Part shown: positions 17,285 to 24,988 of the stretch, one piece after another
Layout of the letters: the number at the start of each line of letters is the position of its first letter
Position numbering within the stretch: the first letter of the stretch is position 1
Assembly: GCF_934924865.1 (NCBI RefSeq)
Contig: NZ_OW235315.1
Location: 620,001-684,000 of the forward strand
Reading direction: 5' to 3'
Length of the DNA: 64,000 bases
DNA from: Tepidibacter aestuarii
Lineage (GTDB): Bacteria > Bacillota > Clostridia > Peptostreptococcales > Peptostreptococcaceae
Translations under genes and position numbers: made by a program
Notes under the pieces: generated by a model
Told to the model about the DNA's origin: nothing
The model's database searches: none
The model's input: only the letters and a program-made list of their open reading frames with translations

Positions 17285-17835
17285 AAGAAATTAGGAGTAT
17301 TTACAACAAGCATTTTTACATTTTTGTTTGTATGATTTACCCAATTGTGATTTAAAGAAGAATTAAAATGAACACAATCCTCAGGGTGAAGTACATACTT
17401 TCTATTGTTTACATAAAGAGTTAATATACCTTCTAATACATATATAAATTCTTCACCTTCATGAGAATATTCCGTTACCTCTTCATCTCCTTCGTATGGA
17501 AGAACATTTACCAATTTCGGAAGCATAACCTTATCTTCTAGGTTTTGAGATAGGTGGTAATAGACTACTTTAGAATTTACTACTTGAGATACTTCTTGTT
17601 CGTAACTTTTCATTATTACAGAATCATTATTTTTTTGTCTTGAGAAAAAATAAGTCAATTCTACATCTAGAACGGAAGCAATATTATTCAGACAATCTAT
17701 AGCAACACTTGTCAATCCTCTTTCAAGCTGAGATAAAAAGCCTATAGATAATCCAGATTTTTCACTTAAAACCTTTAAAGTCATAGACTTACTCTGTCTT
17801 AAAGTTTTTATTTTTTTTCCTATATCTTTATTCAT
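17263..17835 (-). CDS. XRE-family transcriptional regulator with C-terminal cupin domain
   Basis: The 190-residue protein begins with a helix-turn-helix (IGKIKTLRQSKSMTLKVLSEKSGLSIGFLSQLERG, residues 5-40). It ends in a small cupin (EYSHEGEEFIYVLEGILTLYVNNRKYVLHPEDCVHFNSSLNHNWVN, about 120-170) that often binds a small-molecule effector. Regulators of this type commonly control amino-acid or polyamine catabolism. It is convergent with the serine dehydratase operon, so control of that operon is a reasonable inference. Confidence 0.92.
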   Translation of the reverse strand: MNKDIGKKIKTLRQSKSMTLKVLSEKSGLSIGFLSQLERGLTSVAIDCLNNIASVLDVELTYFFSRQKNNDSVIMKSYEQEVSQVVNSKVVYYHLSQNLEDKVMLPKLVNVLPYEGDEEVTEYSHEGEEFIYVLEGILTLYVNNRKYVLHPEDCVHFNSSLNHNWVNHTNKNVKMLVVNTPNFFKKDNLK

Positions 17836-17934
17836 AATAACACCTCTTTTTCATTAGATTGAAATTATTATTTTGTACGCGTAATATATTATAGCATTGG
17901 TTTGAATATTTTGAAATGTATATTGTTTAGTATG

Positions 17935-18816
17935 TTAATTTCTATTATAAGGCTCAATGTGTATTATAACTTCTTTTACCCCATTAAACTCAGTTATAAC
18001 TTTATCTTCTATATAATGTGATAAAATATGTGTTTGTTCAAGAGTAAGGTGCTTATCAACAACTATAGTAAGGTCTACTCTTATACGATTTTCTTTACCG
18101 TGCGTTCTTATATCATGACAGTACAATACTTCATCAAATTTTGTTACAAAGTCATGTATATAGGTAGGATCAATCATGGCTCCGTCGCATAATACTTTTA
18201 TTGCAGGAATTAATATCTCGAATGATGCTTTTATAATTAATATGGATATTATAAAAGAAATTACTATATCTAGTATTATAAATCCCATTTTTATGGTAAA
18301 TAAGCTTATTAAAACTGATATAGACACATATATATCACTTTTCGTGTGAATAGAATCTGATATTAGTATTTCGCTTTTAAGTTCTTTTCCTTTTTTTAAC
18401 TCATAATCTGAGACAAAAAAGTTAATCATTAATGTTAGTATCATTATTACAAAATTATATATATTAATATTAGGTAGAGTTGGATTTAATAATTTATTAT
18501 AAGAACTTGTTATTATTTTAAACGACATTGAAAATAATAATAAAGATATAAAAATAGATGCAAGTGTTTCAAATTTCTCATGACCATAAGGATGTGTATC
18601 ATCAGGTGGCTTAGAAGAAATATATATAGCAAATATTCCTACTATATTAGATGAGCTGTCTCCTAAAGAGTGAATACCATCTGCTATCATGCTTGATACA
18701 TTAGTTAAACAGCCGTAAAATATTTTTGAAAAAGCTACAATTAGATTTAATATTAATATAAATATTAATACTTTTTTTACATTAGTATAGTAATTGTCAT
18801 AAGTCAAATTAATCAC
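17935..18816 (-). CDS. Cation diffusion facilitator family metal transporter
   Basis: The 293-residue protein has about six transmembrane helices and a C-terminal cytoplasmic metal-binding domain (HDIRTHGKENRIRVDLTIVVDKHLTLEQTH). Metal-site motifs are visible: ADGIHSLGDSSSN in helix 2 and SDSIHTKSD in helix 5, plus HPYGHEKFET. CDF proteins export divalent cations such as zinc, manganese or iron by proton antiport; the metal cannot be set from sequence alone. It is a single-gene unit. Confidence 0.93.
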   Translation of the reverse strand: MINLTYDNYYTNVKKVLIFILILNLIVAFSKIFYGCLTNVSSMIADGIHSLGDSSSNIVGIFAIYISSKPPDDTHPYGHEKFETLASIFISLLLFSMSFKIITSSYNKLLNPTLPNINIYNFVIMILTLMINFFVSDYELKKGKELKSEILISDSIHTKSDIYVSISVLISLFTIKMGFIILDIVISFIISILIIKASFEILIPAIKVLCDGAMIDPTYIHDFVTKFDEVLYCHDIRTHGKENRIRVDLTIVVDKHLTLEQTHILSHYIEDKVITEFNGVKEVIIHIEPYNRN

Positions 18817-19118
18817 TCCTTTAACAAAGTATTATAAAAATACATTATATTGATTGAAAATAGTCACTTAATGTAATAAAATAGTAGGTATTATATTGAG
18901 GCTAAGATAAATATTACAATATAAACATCCATGGAAAATCTATAAATCATTTATATTGTACTTTATTAAATTGAAAGACATAGTATAAATGGGGTTATAG
19001 TGTATTGTTATGTACAGAAAATAAGATTGACTATTTAGTTCAATAGTATATAATTTACATTGTTTGTATTAATATGAAATTATTACAGTATATTCTTATT
19101 GCGTAAAGAGGTGAAAAA
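18817..19118. other. Divergent intergenic region before ktrB
   Basis: This 300-base A/T-rich region separates the minus-strand CDF gene from ktrB. It holds a promoter: TTGACT (19027-19032), 16-base spacer, TATAAT (19049-19054). I looked for a c-di-AMP (ydaO) riboswitch, common before ktr genes, and did not see its conserved blocks. The leader is only about 58 bases, too short for one. Confidence 0.6.
19027..19054 (+). promoter_or_regulatory. Promoter of ktrB-ktrA
   Basis: TTGACT, 16-base spacer, TATAAT. The predicted start is near 19061. Confidence 0.7.
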
Positions 19119-20468
19119 ATGTTAGGTAAATATATTCGAAAGAAGAATAGATTATCCCCAGCCCAAATAATGGTTATAGGATTTGCAATGATAATATTAA
19201 TAGGAGCTATACTTTTAAATACTCCTATGGCAACTAATAGCGGTGAACAAGTAGGATTTATAAATGCTTTATTTACTTCCACGTCAGCTGTTTGTGTTAC
19301 CGGTCTTGTTGTTGTAGATACAGGAACTTATTGGACGTTATTTGGAAAAGTAGTTATTATAACTTTAATTCAAGTTGGGGGTCTTGGATTTATGAGTATG
19401 GCGACTTTATTTGCTATATTGGTTAGAAAAAAAATATATCTACACCAAAGACTTTTGATACAAGAAGCATTAAATCAATATGATTTATCTGGCCTTGTAA
19501 GGCTTACGCGACATATATTAATAGGAACTTTTATAATAGAAGGCATAGGTGCTATTATACTATCTAGTGTATTCGTCCCTCAGATGGGATTTGCAAAAGG
19601 AATAGGATATGGAGTTTTCCATGCTATATCAGCTTTTTGTAATGCTGGTTTTGATTTGATGGGTAATTTTTCATCACTTACATCATATGTAGACAATATT
19701 ACTGTTAATATAGTCATAATGATGCTTATAATACTAGGTGGATTGGGATTCCCTGTTATGTTTGATGTTATGAAGAAGAGAAAATTTTCAAAGCTTAACC
19801 TTCATTCTAAAATAGTAATATCTATAAGTTCATTTTTAATATTATTTGGATTTATATTATTTTTTGCAATTGAGTACAGTAACCCTGATACGTTAGGAGG
19901 ACTTTCTTTTAAAGGCAAGGTTCTAGGAGCTCTTTTCCAATCTGTAACAACAAGGACTGCTGGATTTAATACTATAGATCTTGCAGCTATGAAGGACAGC
20001 TCTAAGTTTTTAACTGTTATATTTATGTTTATAGGAGGATCTCCTGCATCTACTGCTGGAGGTATAAAGACTACTACTATAGGAGTACTATTTCTTTCTG
20101 TAATAGCTTTTATAAGAGGTAAAGAAGATGTTGAAGCATTTGGAAGAAGAATATCTTATACTGTTGTAAATAAGTCCTTGGGAGTTATTGCTATAGGTGT
20201 TAGTATTGTTGTGGTTCTAACTATGAGTTTAAGTTTGACTGATACAAAGTTCCAATTTATTCATATACTATTTGAAGCTGTTTCTGCTTATGGAACTGTC
20301 GGACTTAGTATTTTCGGTAGTCCTAATTTAACTACTATTGGTAAAATATTAATAGCCTTATCTATGTTTGCAGGAAGAGTTGGAGCTTTAACTATATTAT
20401 TTGCTATTTCAAATAGAAAGAAAAAAAGTGTTATAAGATATCCAGAAGAAAAAGTAATGGTAGGATAG
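19119..20468 (+). CDS. ktrB: Potassium uptake channel subunit KtrB (TrkH family)
   Basis: The 449-residue membrane protein has the four pore repeats of the Ktr/Trk/HKT superfamily. The selectivity-filter segments are VCVTGLVVVD, FCNAGFD, TRTAGFNTID and AYGTVGLS, each with the key glycine. It forms the potassium (sodium-coupled) translocation pore in the cytoplasmic membrane. The regulatory subunit ktrA follows by 14 bases. Confidence 0.95.
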   Translation: MLGKYIRKKNRLSPAQIMVIGFAMIILIGAILLNTPMATNSGEQVGFINALFTSTSAVCVTGLVVVDTGTYWTLFGKVVIITLIQVGGLGFMSMATLFAILVRKKIYLHQRLLIQEALNQYDLSGLVRLTRHILIGTFIIEGIGAIILSSVFVPQMGFAKGIGYGVFHAISAFCNAGFDLMGNFSSLTSYVDNITVNIVIMMLIILGGLGFPVMFDVMKKRKFSKLNLHSKIVISISSFLILFGFILFFAIEYSNPDTLGGLSFKGKVLGALFQSVTTRTAGFNTIDLAAMKDSSKFLTVIFMFIGGSPASTAGGIKTTTIGVLFLSVIAFIRGKEDVEAFGRRISYTVVNKSLGVIAIGVSIVVVLTMSLSLTDTKFQFIHILFEAVSAYGTVGLSIFGSPNLTTIGKILIALSMFAGRVGALTILFAISNRKKKSVIRYPEEKVMVG

Positions 20469-20482
20469 AGAGGAGTTTTTTT

Positions 20483-21136
20483 ATGAAGCAGTATGTAGTA
20501 ATAGGGTGTGGAAGATTTGGGACTTCTGTAGCTACAACATTGTATCTTTTAGGACATGAGGTTATGGCTGTAGATAAAAATTATGATATTGTACAAGGTA
20601 TAGCTGAGAAGGTAACTCATGCAGTTCAAGCTGATGCTATTGATGAAAACACTATGAGATCTTTAGGCATTAGAAATTTTGATGTTGCAGTTATAAGTAT
20701 AGGAGCTGACGTTCAGTCATCTATAATGGCTACATTAATAGCTAAGGAACTAGGTGTTAGACATGTAGTTTGTAAGGCTCAAAATGAACTTCAAGCAAAA
20801 GTACTTTATAAGATAGGAGCAGATAGAGTAGTGTTCCCTGAAAGAGATATGGGGGTTAGAGTGGCTCATAATCTAGTATCTGAGAATGTTCTAGATCATA
20901 TAGAACTTGATCCGAATTATTCTATAGTTGAGATAGTAACTCCTAGTGAATGGATAGGCAATAGTCTTATGGAATTAGATTTGAGAGCTAAATATGGAAT
21001 AAATGTTATGGCTGTAAAGCATAATAATGATATAGATATATCTCCGGCACCTGATGCTAAGTTTCAACATGGAGATATATTAGTTGTTATAGGTGAGAAT
21101 ACTAAAATAAACAAAATAAGTAAAGAGGACAGATAA
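20483..21136 (+). CDS. ktrA: Potassium uptake regulatory subunit KtrA (RCK domains)
   Basis: The 217-residue cytoplasmic protein has an N-terminal RCK Rossmann domain (VVIGCGRFGTSVATTLYLLGHEVMAVDKN) that binds adenine nucleotides. A C-terminal TrkA-C domain (about 140-217) is present; in Firmicutes this domain can bind c-di-AMP. It gates the KtrB pore. GAGAGGAG precedes the ATG, and the SpoU methylase starts two bases after its stop. Confidence 0.95.
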   Translation: MKQYVVIGCGRFGTSVATTLYLLGHEVMAVDKNYDIVQGIAEKVTHAVQADAIDENTMRSLGIRNFDVAVISIGADVQSSIMATLIAKELGVRHVVCKAQNELQAKVLYKIGADRVVFPERDMGVRVAHNLVSENVLDHIELDPNYSIVEIVTPSEWIGNSLMELDLRAKYGINVMAVKHNNDIDISPAPDAKFQHGDILVVIGENTKINKISKEDR

Positions 21137-21138
21137 TA

Positions 21139-21939
21139 ATGATCGTAGAAATAACTAGTAAAGACAATGAAAGAATAAAATATACTAAATCTTTGCTTAA
21201 ATCAAAAAAGAGAAACCAAGAAAAAAAATTCATAATAGAAGGATATAGAATAGTAAAACAGGCTATAGAGTGCAGTGCTACTATTGATTATGTTGTATGC
21301 AATGATGAATTTTTAAATAAAGATGAACATAAAGAATTTGTAAAACACTTAGAAAATAAGGGTTATCAAATCTATAAGACAACTAATAAGCTTTTTAAAG
21401 AACTATGTGATACGGAAAAGCCACAAGGAATAATAGCTGTAGTTGAATCTAAAGAATATTCTTTGGAGAATTCATTAAAAAAAGAAACAGATTTTATAGT
21501 TGTACTTGATAGAATACAAGATCCAGGCAATATGGGAACTATAATAAGAACGGCAGATGCTGCGGGAGCACAATCTATAATTTTATTAAAAGGCTGTGTA
21601 GATATATATAACCCTAAGGTTATAAGATCTACTATGGGTTCAATATTTGATATGAATATAGTTAATTGTGTTGATGAAGATTTAGATATTATAAAAAATA
21701 AAGGCTTTAACATAGTTTCTAGCTATTTAAATACTAATAATTACTATAATAGTGTGGATTATGGAGAAAAGGTAGCTTTGATTATAGGTAATGAAGGAAA
21801 TGGTATAAAGGATGAAATCATAGATAAGTCTGATATATTGGTTAAGATACCTATATACGGAAAAGCGGAATCGCTAAATGCTGCCATGGCTTCTGGAATA
21901 TTAATGTACGAGATAAAAAATAAATTATCTTGTAAATAA
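21139..21939 (+). CDS. SpoU/TrmH-family RNA 2'-O-methyltransferase
   Basis: The 266-residue protein has an N-terminal substrate-binding domain (ITSKDNERIKYTKSLLKSKKRNQEKKFIIEG) and a C-terminal SPOUT domain. The three SpoU motifs are present: DPGNMGTIIRTADAAG, ALIIGNEGNGI and IPIYGKAESLNAAMASGIL. It resembles Bacillus YsgA, a 23S rRNA methylase candidate, which also lies near pheST. The exact nucleotide target is not known from sequence. It is translationally linked to ktrA. Confidence 0.92.
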   Translation: MIVEITSKDNERIKYTKSLLKSKKRNQEKKFIIEGYRIVKQAIECSATIDYVVCNDEFLNKDEHKEFVKHLENKGYQIYKTTNKLFKELCDTEKPQGIIAVVESKEYSLENSLKKETDFIVVLDRIQDPGNMGTIIRTADAAGAQSIILLKGCVDIYNPKVIRSTMGSIFDMNIVNCVDEDLDIIKNKGFNIVSSYLNTNNYYNSVDYGEKVALIIGNEGNGIKDEIIDKSDILVKIPIYGKAESLNAAMASGILMYEIKNKLSCK

Positions 21940-21971
21940 AGGTAGGGGGATTTACCCTATCTTTATTTTTT
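21938..21971 (+). terminator. Terminator of the ktrBA-methylase operon
   Basis: AAAGGTAGGG and CCCTATCTTT pair across GGATTTA, followed by ATTTTTT. It overlaps the methylase stop codon. Confidence 0.8.
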
Positions 21972-22028
21972 GAAAAGAATATAAAAATAGGGTAATATAA
22001 ACAGAAACTTGATACTGGAGGAAAAAAC

Positions 22029-22823
22029 ATGGACGAAATTAAAAGTGATAAAATAAGTTTTTTTGAAAGATTTAAAAGAAGTATAGTTGATATACCATCT
22101 TACAATTTCTTTGTCAAAGAATCATTAGGAAAAGGGATACTGTATTTGTTATTACTATCATTAATGGTCGGAGTTATAACTTCATCAGTAATGTCATATA
22201 AGTTTAAAAATTATTTTGAGAGTGAGGCAAGAAGTTTTGTAATACGAGCTCCAGAGTTTGAATTTAAAAATGGAGAGTTAGATGTACAAGGTGATATGCC
22301 ACTTAAAATTGACGATTATATTATAGTGGATACTACAGGGAGTACAGATGATAGTGTACTAGATGCTTATAATGAAGGAATGCTAATTTTAAAAGATAAA
22401 GTTATAGTAAAACAGAGCGTAGTTGAAAAAAGAGAATTTGATTTTAGTTCTATAAATGATGTTGAGTTTAATAAACAAGATGCTATGAAATTTATTCCAG
22501 AGATCAATAAATGGATAAGCATATTTATAGTTGTGTTTGGAATAATATTTATAACACTTTGGATAATGATATCTACTATGATAAATGCATTGATATTAGG
22601 AATAGCTGGAATTATAATAAGTAAGGTTCAGAAGATGAATATTCAATTTGGTGATATATACAAGATATGTATATATGCATTTACACTTCCTATAGTGATT
22701 GATAAGCTTATACTTGGATATGCGCCTATTTATATACCATATTTCAATCTTGTGTATTATATTATTGCAGGAGTGTATATGTATAATGCGATGGATAGTT
22801 ATAAAAGAGAACTTGAGCAATAA
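22029..22823 (+). CDS. DUF1189-family membrane protein
   Basis: The 264-residue protein has one N-terminal transmembrane helix (about 38-57), an extracytoplasmic stretch (60-155) and three or four C-terminal helices (about 160-255). The opening FFERFKRSIVDIPSYNFFVKESLGKGILYLLLL is typical of DUF1189. The function of the family is unknown. It has a GGAGG site before the ATG and ends at its own terminator, so it is probably monocistronic. Confidence 0.85.
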   Translation: MDEIKSDKISFFERFKRSIVDIPSYNFFVKESLGKGILYLLLLSLMVGVITSSVMSYKFKNYFESEARSFVIRAPEFEFKNGELDVQGDMPLKIDDYIIVDTTGSTDDSVLDAYNEGMLILKDKVIVKQSVVEKREFDFSSINDVEFNKQDAMKFIPEINKWISIFIVVFGIIFITLWIMISTMINALILGIAGIIISKVQKMNIQFGDIYKICIYAFTLPIVIDKLILGYAPIYIPYFNLVYYIIAGVYMYNAMDSYKRELEQ

Positions 22824-22828
22824 AAAAA

Positions 22829-22865
22829 ATCATCTATTCTTAAAAAAGGATAGGTGATTTTGTGT
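22829..22865 (+). terminator. Terminator after DUF1189 gene
   Basis: AATCATCTATTC pairs with GGATAGGTGATT (with two G-T pairs), followed by TTGTGTTTT. Confidence 0.75.
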
Positions 22866-22875
22866 TTTAAATCCC

Positions 22876-23078
22876 AAAATCATACTCATTAAAATACCGA
22901 TACTTAGTCAATATTTTAATAAAACTAAAGATTATGCCTTATTAAGTATACTAAAACTTCATAAACTTCCTTATGGTCAAACAATGAAGTTTCTTTACGT
23001 ATACTTAAACGTCATAATCTAAGTTTTATAGTAAAATATTAACAAAAAAGTATCTAACATTTTAATGAGCATGATTTT
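22876..23078. repeat. Long near-palindromic repeat, copy A1
   Basis: This 203-bp element has ends AAAATCATACTCATTAAAAT and, inverted, AAAATCATGCTCATTAAAAT. Pairing continues through most of its length to a central loop. The centre, read on the minus strand, is TGTTTGACCATAAGGAAGTT, related to the cores of copies at 28429, 36080 and 36471. No ORF is inside. It is MITE-like or a conserved structured RNA. Confidence 0.8.
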
Positions 23079-23162
23079 TAATATGGATGTCAAAGTGATT
23101 AAAAGTACAAATATTTATTTTGTTTTTCTTGAATTAATTTAAATAGGTCCTTTACATATTTT

Positions 23163-23441
23163 TTAATTGAGAAGCCTTAACCAGTGTATAGATATTATTA
23201 TCCAAATAATACCGAGAACTCTATTCATTACAATTTGATATTTTGTTAGCGTATCTGTTTTATTTTTAGACATCAAACTTCTTGCATAGGTTGGATTTAC
23301 TATGCATACACTCCAATATATAATCAATATACAATAAAACATACTAAGATAAAATTTGTTACCACCTGAATATATACATAAAATCAATAATAATACAAGT
23401 GAAGTTATGAAGATGGTTTTTATTAGTTTTTTTGTATTAAT
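23163..23441 (-). CDS. Small hydrophobic membrane protein, likely ATT start
   Basis: I do not recognise this protein with confidence. The frame encodes two or three hydrophobic segments and ends WIIISIHWLRLLN. A TTG start at 23387 (74 aa) has no ribosome binding site and cuts into the first helix. Upstream in frame, AAAGGAG (23457-23451) lies nine bases before an ATT at 23441. That start gives a 92-residue protein with N-terminus MNTKKLIKTIFITSLVLLL, a good positively charged membrane anchor. The start is therefore uncertain but probably non-standard. Confidence 0.55.
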   Translation of the reverse strand: MNTKKLIKTIFITSLVLLLILCIYSGGNKFYLSMFYCILIIYWSVCIVNPTYARSLMSKNKTDTLTKYQIVMNRVLGIIWIIISIHWLRLLN

Positions 23442-23628
23442 TTTAATAATCTCCTTTGTATATATTATGATAACATAATTACAATTTTTAACAATGAAAT
23501 ATAGAAAAGAAATATCTCAGATTGAAAGAATTATAAATTATACTGAGTATGATATAATTGAAATAAGATTTTTGTAAATTGAGAATAACTAAGTAATATA
23601 TTATATAAACAGCGAGGAGATGAGATTT

Positions 23629-24024
23629 ATGTTGATGAAATTAATACTTTTATTTACGGTAGTTCCATTAGTTGAGTTAGCTATATTGTTTAAATTGAAT
23701 GCTTATATAGGATTTTTTAGTACGATAGGGATTGTTGTTTTTACAGGTGTTTTAGGAGCTTATTTAGCAAAATCACAGGGAAGAGAAATTTTGTTTAGAA
23801 TAAGATATGAAATGCAGGATGGAAGACTTCCTGGGGACCAATTAATTAACGGATTATGTGTATTAGTAGGAGGGGCTATGCTTTTAACTCCTGGGATTTT
23901 AACCGATATAGTTGGATTTACTCTTGTTATACCTGTTACTAGAGAACTTGTGAAAGGTTTTGTTAAAAAGAAACTACAAAAGATGGTTGATGAAGGAAAT
24001 GTGAATTTTTATTTTAGATGGTAG
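23629..24024 (+). CDS. fxsA: FxsA-family membrane protein
   Basis: The 131-residue protein matches FxsA: hydrophobic N-terminal half (LLFTVVPLVELAILFKLNAYIG, then GIVVFTGVLGAYLAKSQGRE), then the conserved DGRLPGDQLINGLCVLVGGAMLLTPGILTDIVGFTLVIP. E. coli FxsA influences F-plasmid exclusion of phage T7; its general role is unknown. The ATG at 23629 lies nine bases after GAGGAG; ATG 23620 is too close to that site. Confidence 0.9.
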   Translation: MLMKLILLFTVVPLVELAILFKLNAYIGFFSTIGIVVFTGVLGAYLAKSQGREILFRIRYEMQDGRLPGDQLINGLCVLVGGAMLLTPGILTDIVGFTLVIPVTRELVKGFVKKKLQKMVDEGNVNFYFRW

Positions 24025-24038
24025 GTAAAGTGAAACTT

Positions 24039-24147
24039 AATTCAGATGGAGTTTTTAATCCAACTGAATTTCTAGCTGAACCAATCCAGAAGCTGTTAAG
24101 TTCTTATCTCCAGCCTTAAGAGGGTGGAGTCTTAGAACTTTTAGCTT
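24039..24147 (+). repeat. Two-hairpin element, possible IS200/IS605 end remnant or structured RNA
   Basis: Hairpin 1: AATTCAGATGGA (24039-24050) with TCCAACTGAATT (24059-24070). Hairpin 2 spans about 24090-24147: an outer stem AAGCT...TTAAGTTCT/AGAACTT...AGCTT encloses CTCCAGCC/GGGTGGAG. Subterminal imperfect hairpins of this size resemble the ends of IS200/IS605-type elements and their associated noncoding RNA, but no tnpA or tnpB is present. The assignment is tentative. Confidence 0.4.
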
Positions 24148-24260
24148 TCGGATAAAAAATAAATCTTAATGTTATAATTATTATTAATTATGTCAATGAT
24201 TATATTAATAGAGAAATGGGAAATTTTATCACATCAAAACAGTTATTGAAAAGGAATTGT

Positions 24261-24304
24261 GAAAAAGAGTTATATACTAATATATTAGTATATAACTCTT
24301 TTTC
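24261..24304. terminator. Perfect bidirectional terminator-like palindrome
   Basis: AAAAAGAGTTATATACTAA and its exact complement meet at a short centre, with A- and T-runs at the outer edges. It probably ends the fxsA transcript. Confidence 0.75.
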
Positions 24305-24471
24305 ATTTCCAAGGAAATTATATGATTTTTTGATTTTGTATAATCTTAAAAGTATAAATAAGAAAATAAAAGTAGAAAGTATAATAACTTAGAATACAAT
24401 TATTGTTATTTGTGTAAAAAATTAAAATATATGCTACAATTATATATATTGAGTATGTGGAGGACTTTAGA

Positions 24472-24786
24472 ATGTGGGAGGAAATATTTTTATTAGTAGG
24501 AGGAATATACCTTATAATAAATGGTATATATAAAACTAAAAGGTATGAAGAAATTGATATAGAGGTAAATAAAATTTTTTACAATTTTGTAGTCATAAAA
24601 GATAAGAAAAATTATTGCAAATTATTAGGTCAAAGCAATTGCTTTTCATCAATATGTCTTTTATCTATTTATTTTATAGGTTGTAAATTAAATATTATAT
24701 CTGTTATTTATATTTTTGGATTGGTTCTTGTAATTGGATATATATTTTTTTTTATTAGATTTATGAAAATTATAGGGTTAAAATAA
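24472..24786 (+). CDS. Hypothetical small membrane protein
   Basis: The 104-residue protein is not one I recognise. It has an N-terminal hydrophobic segment (FLLVGGIYLIINGIY), a polar middle (about 22-55) and two C-terminal helices (about 56-98). The ATG at 24472 is seven bases after GGAGGA; a GTG at 24457 overlaps that site and is rejected. It is flanked by terminator hairpins on both sides, so it is probably monocistronic. Confidence 0.6.
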   Translation: MWEEIFLLVGGIYLIINGIYKTKRYEEIDIEVNKIFYNFVVIKDKKNYCKLLGQSNCFSSICLLSIYFIGCKLNIISVIYIFGLVLVIGYIFFFIRFMKIIGLK

Positions 24787-24834
24787 TATTTTGTATATAC
24801 AAGGAGAGTATATATCGAGGTCGAGAGTATAAAA

Positions 24835-24872
24835 AGTTAGAAACTAATTTAATTAGTATCTAACTCTTTTTT
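24835..24872 (+). terminator. Terminator after the small membrane protein
   Basis: AGTTAGAAACTAATT (24835-24849) pairs with AATTAGTATCTAACT (24851-24865), followed by CTTTTTT. Confidence 0.85.
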
Positions 24873-24988
24873 GATGTTGCTAATAAATGGAATGGAGTAT
24901 GATAGAATTAGAATGTTATTTCTTATAGAGTTTTACAATTATATTTTAGCTACAATATAATAAAAAATAATCAAACAGGGGGATTTAG

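Larger units (their letters stand above)
24025..24471. other. Intergenic region with two strong structured segments
   Basis: About 450 bases without a convincing gene. It contains a two-hairpin element at 24039-24147 and a perfect bidirectional terminator-like palindrome at 24261-24304. The rest is A/T-rich. Confidence 0.7.

Noticed and set aside
19008..19022. CodY-like site upstream of ktrB (TATGTACAGAAAATA)
   Set aside because: Only about 11 of 15 positions match, which is expected by chance in sequence this A/T-rich.
18817..19118. c-di-AMP (ydaO) riboswitch before ktrB
   Set aside because: The conserved blocks were not seen and the leader from the predicted promoter is only about 58 bases.
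22876..23078. Repeat A1 as a CRISPR array or an insertion sequence
   Set aside because: There are no regularly spaced direct repeats and no transposase ORF; it is one long inverted repeat.
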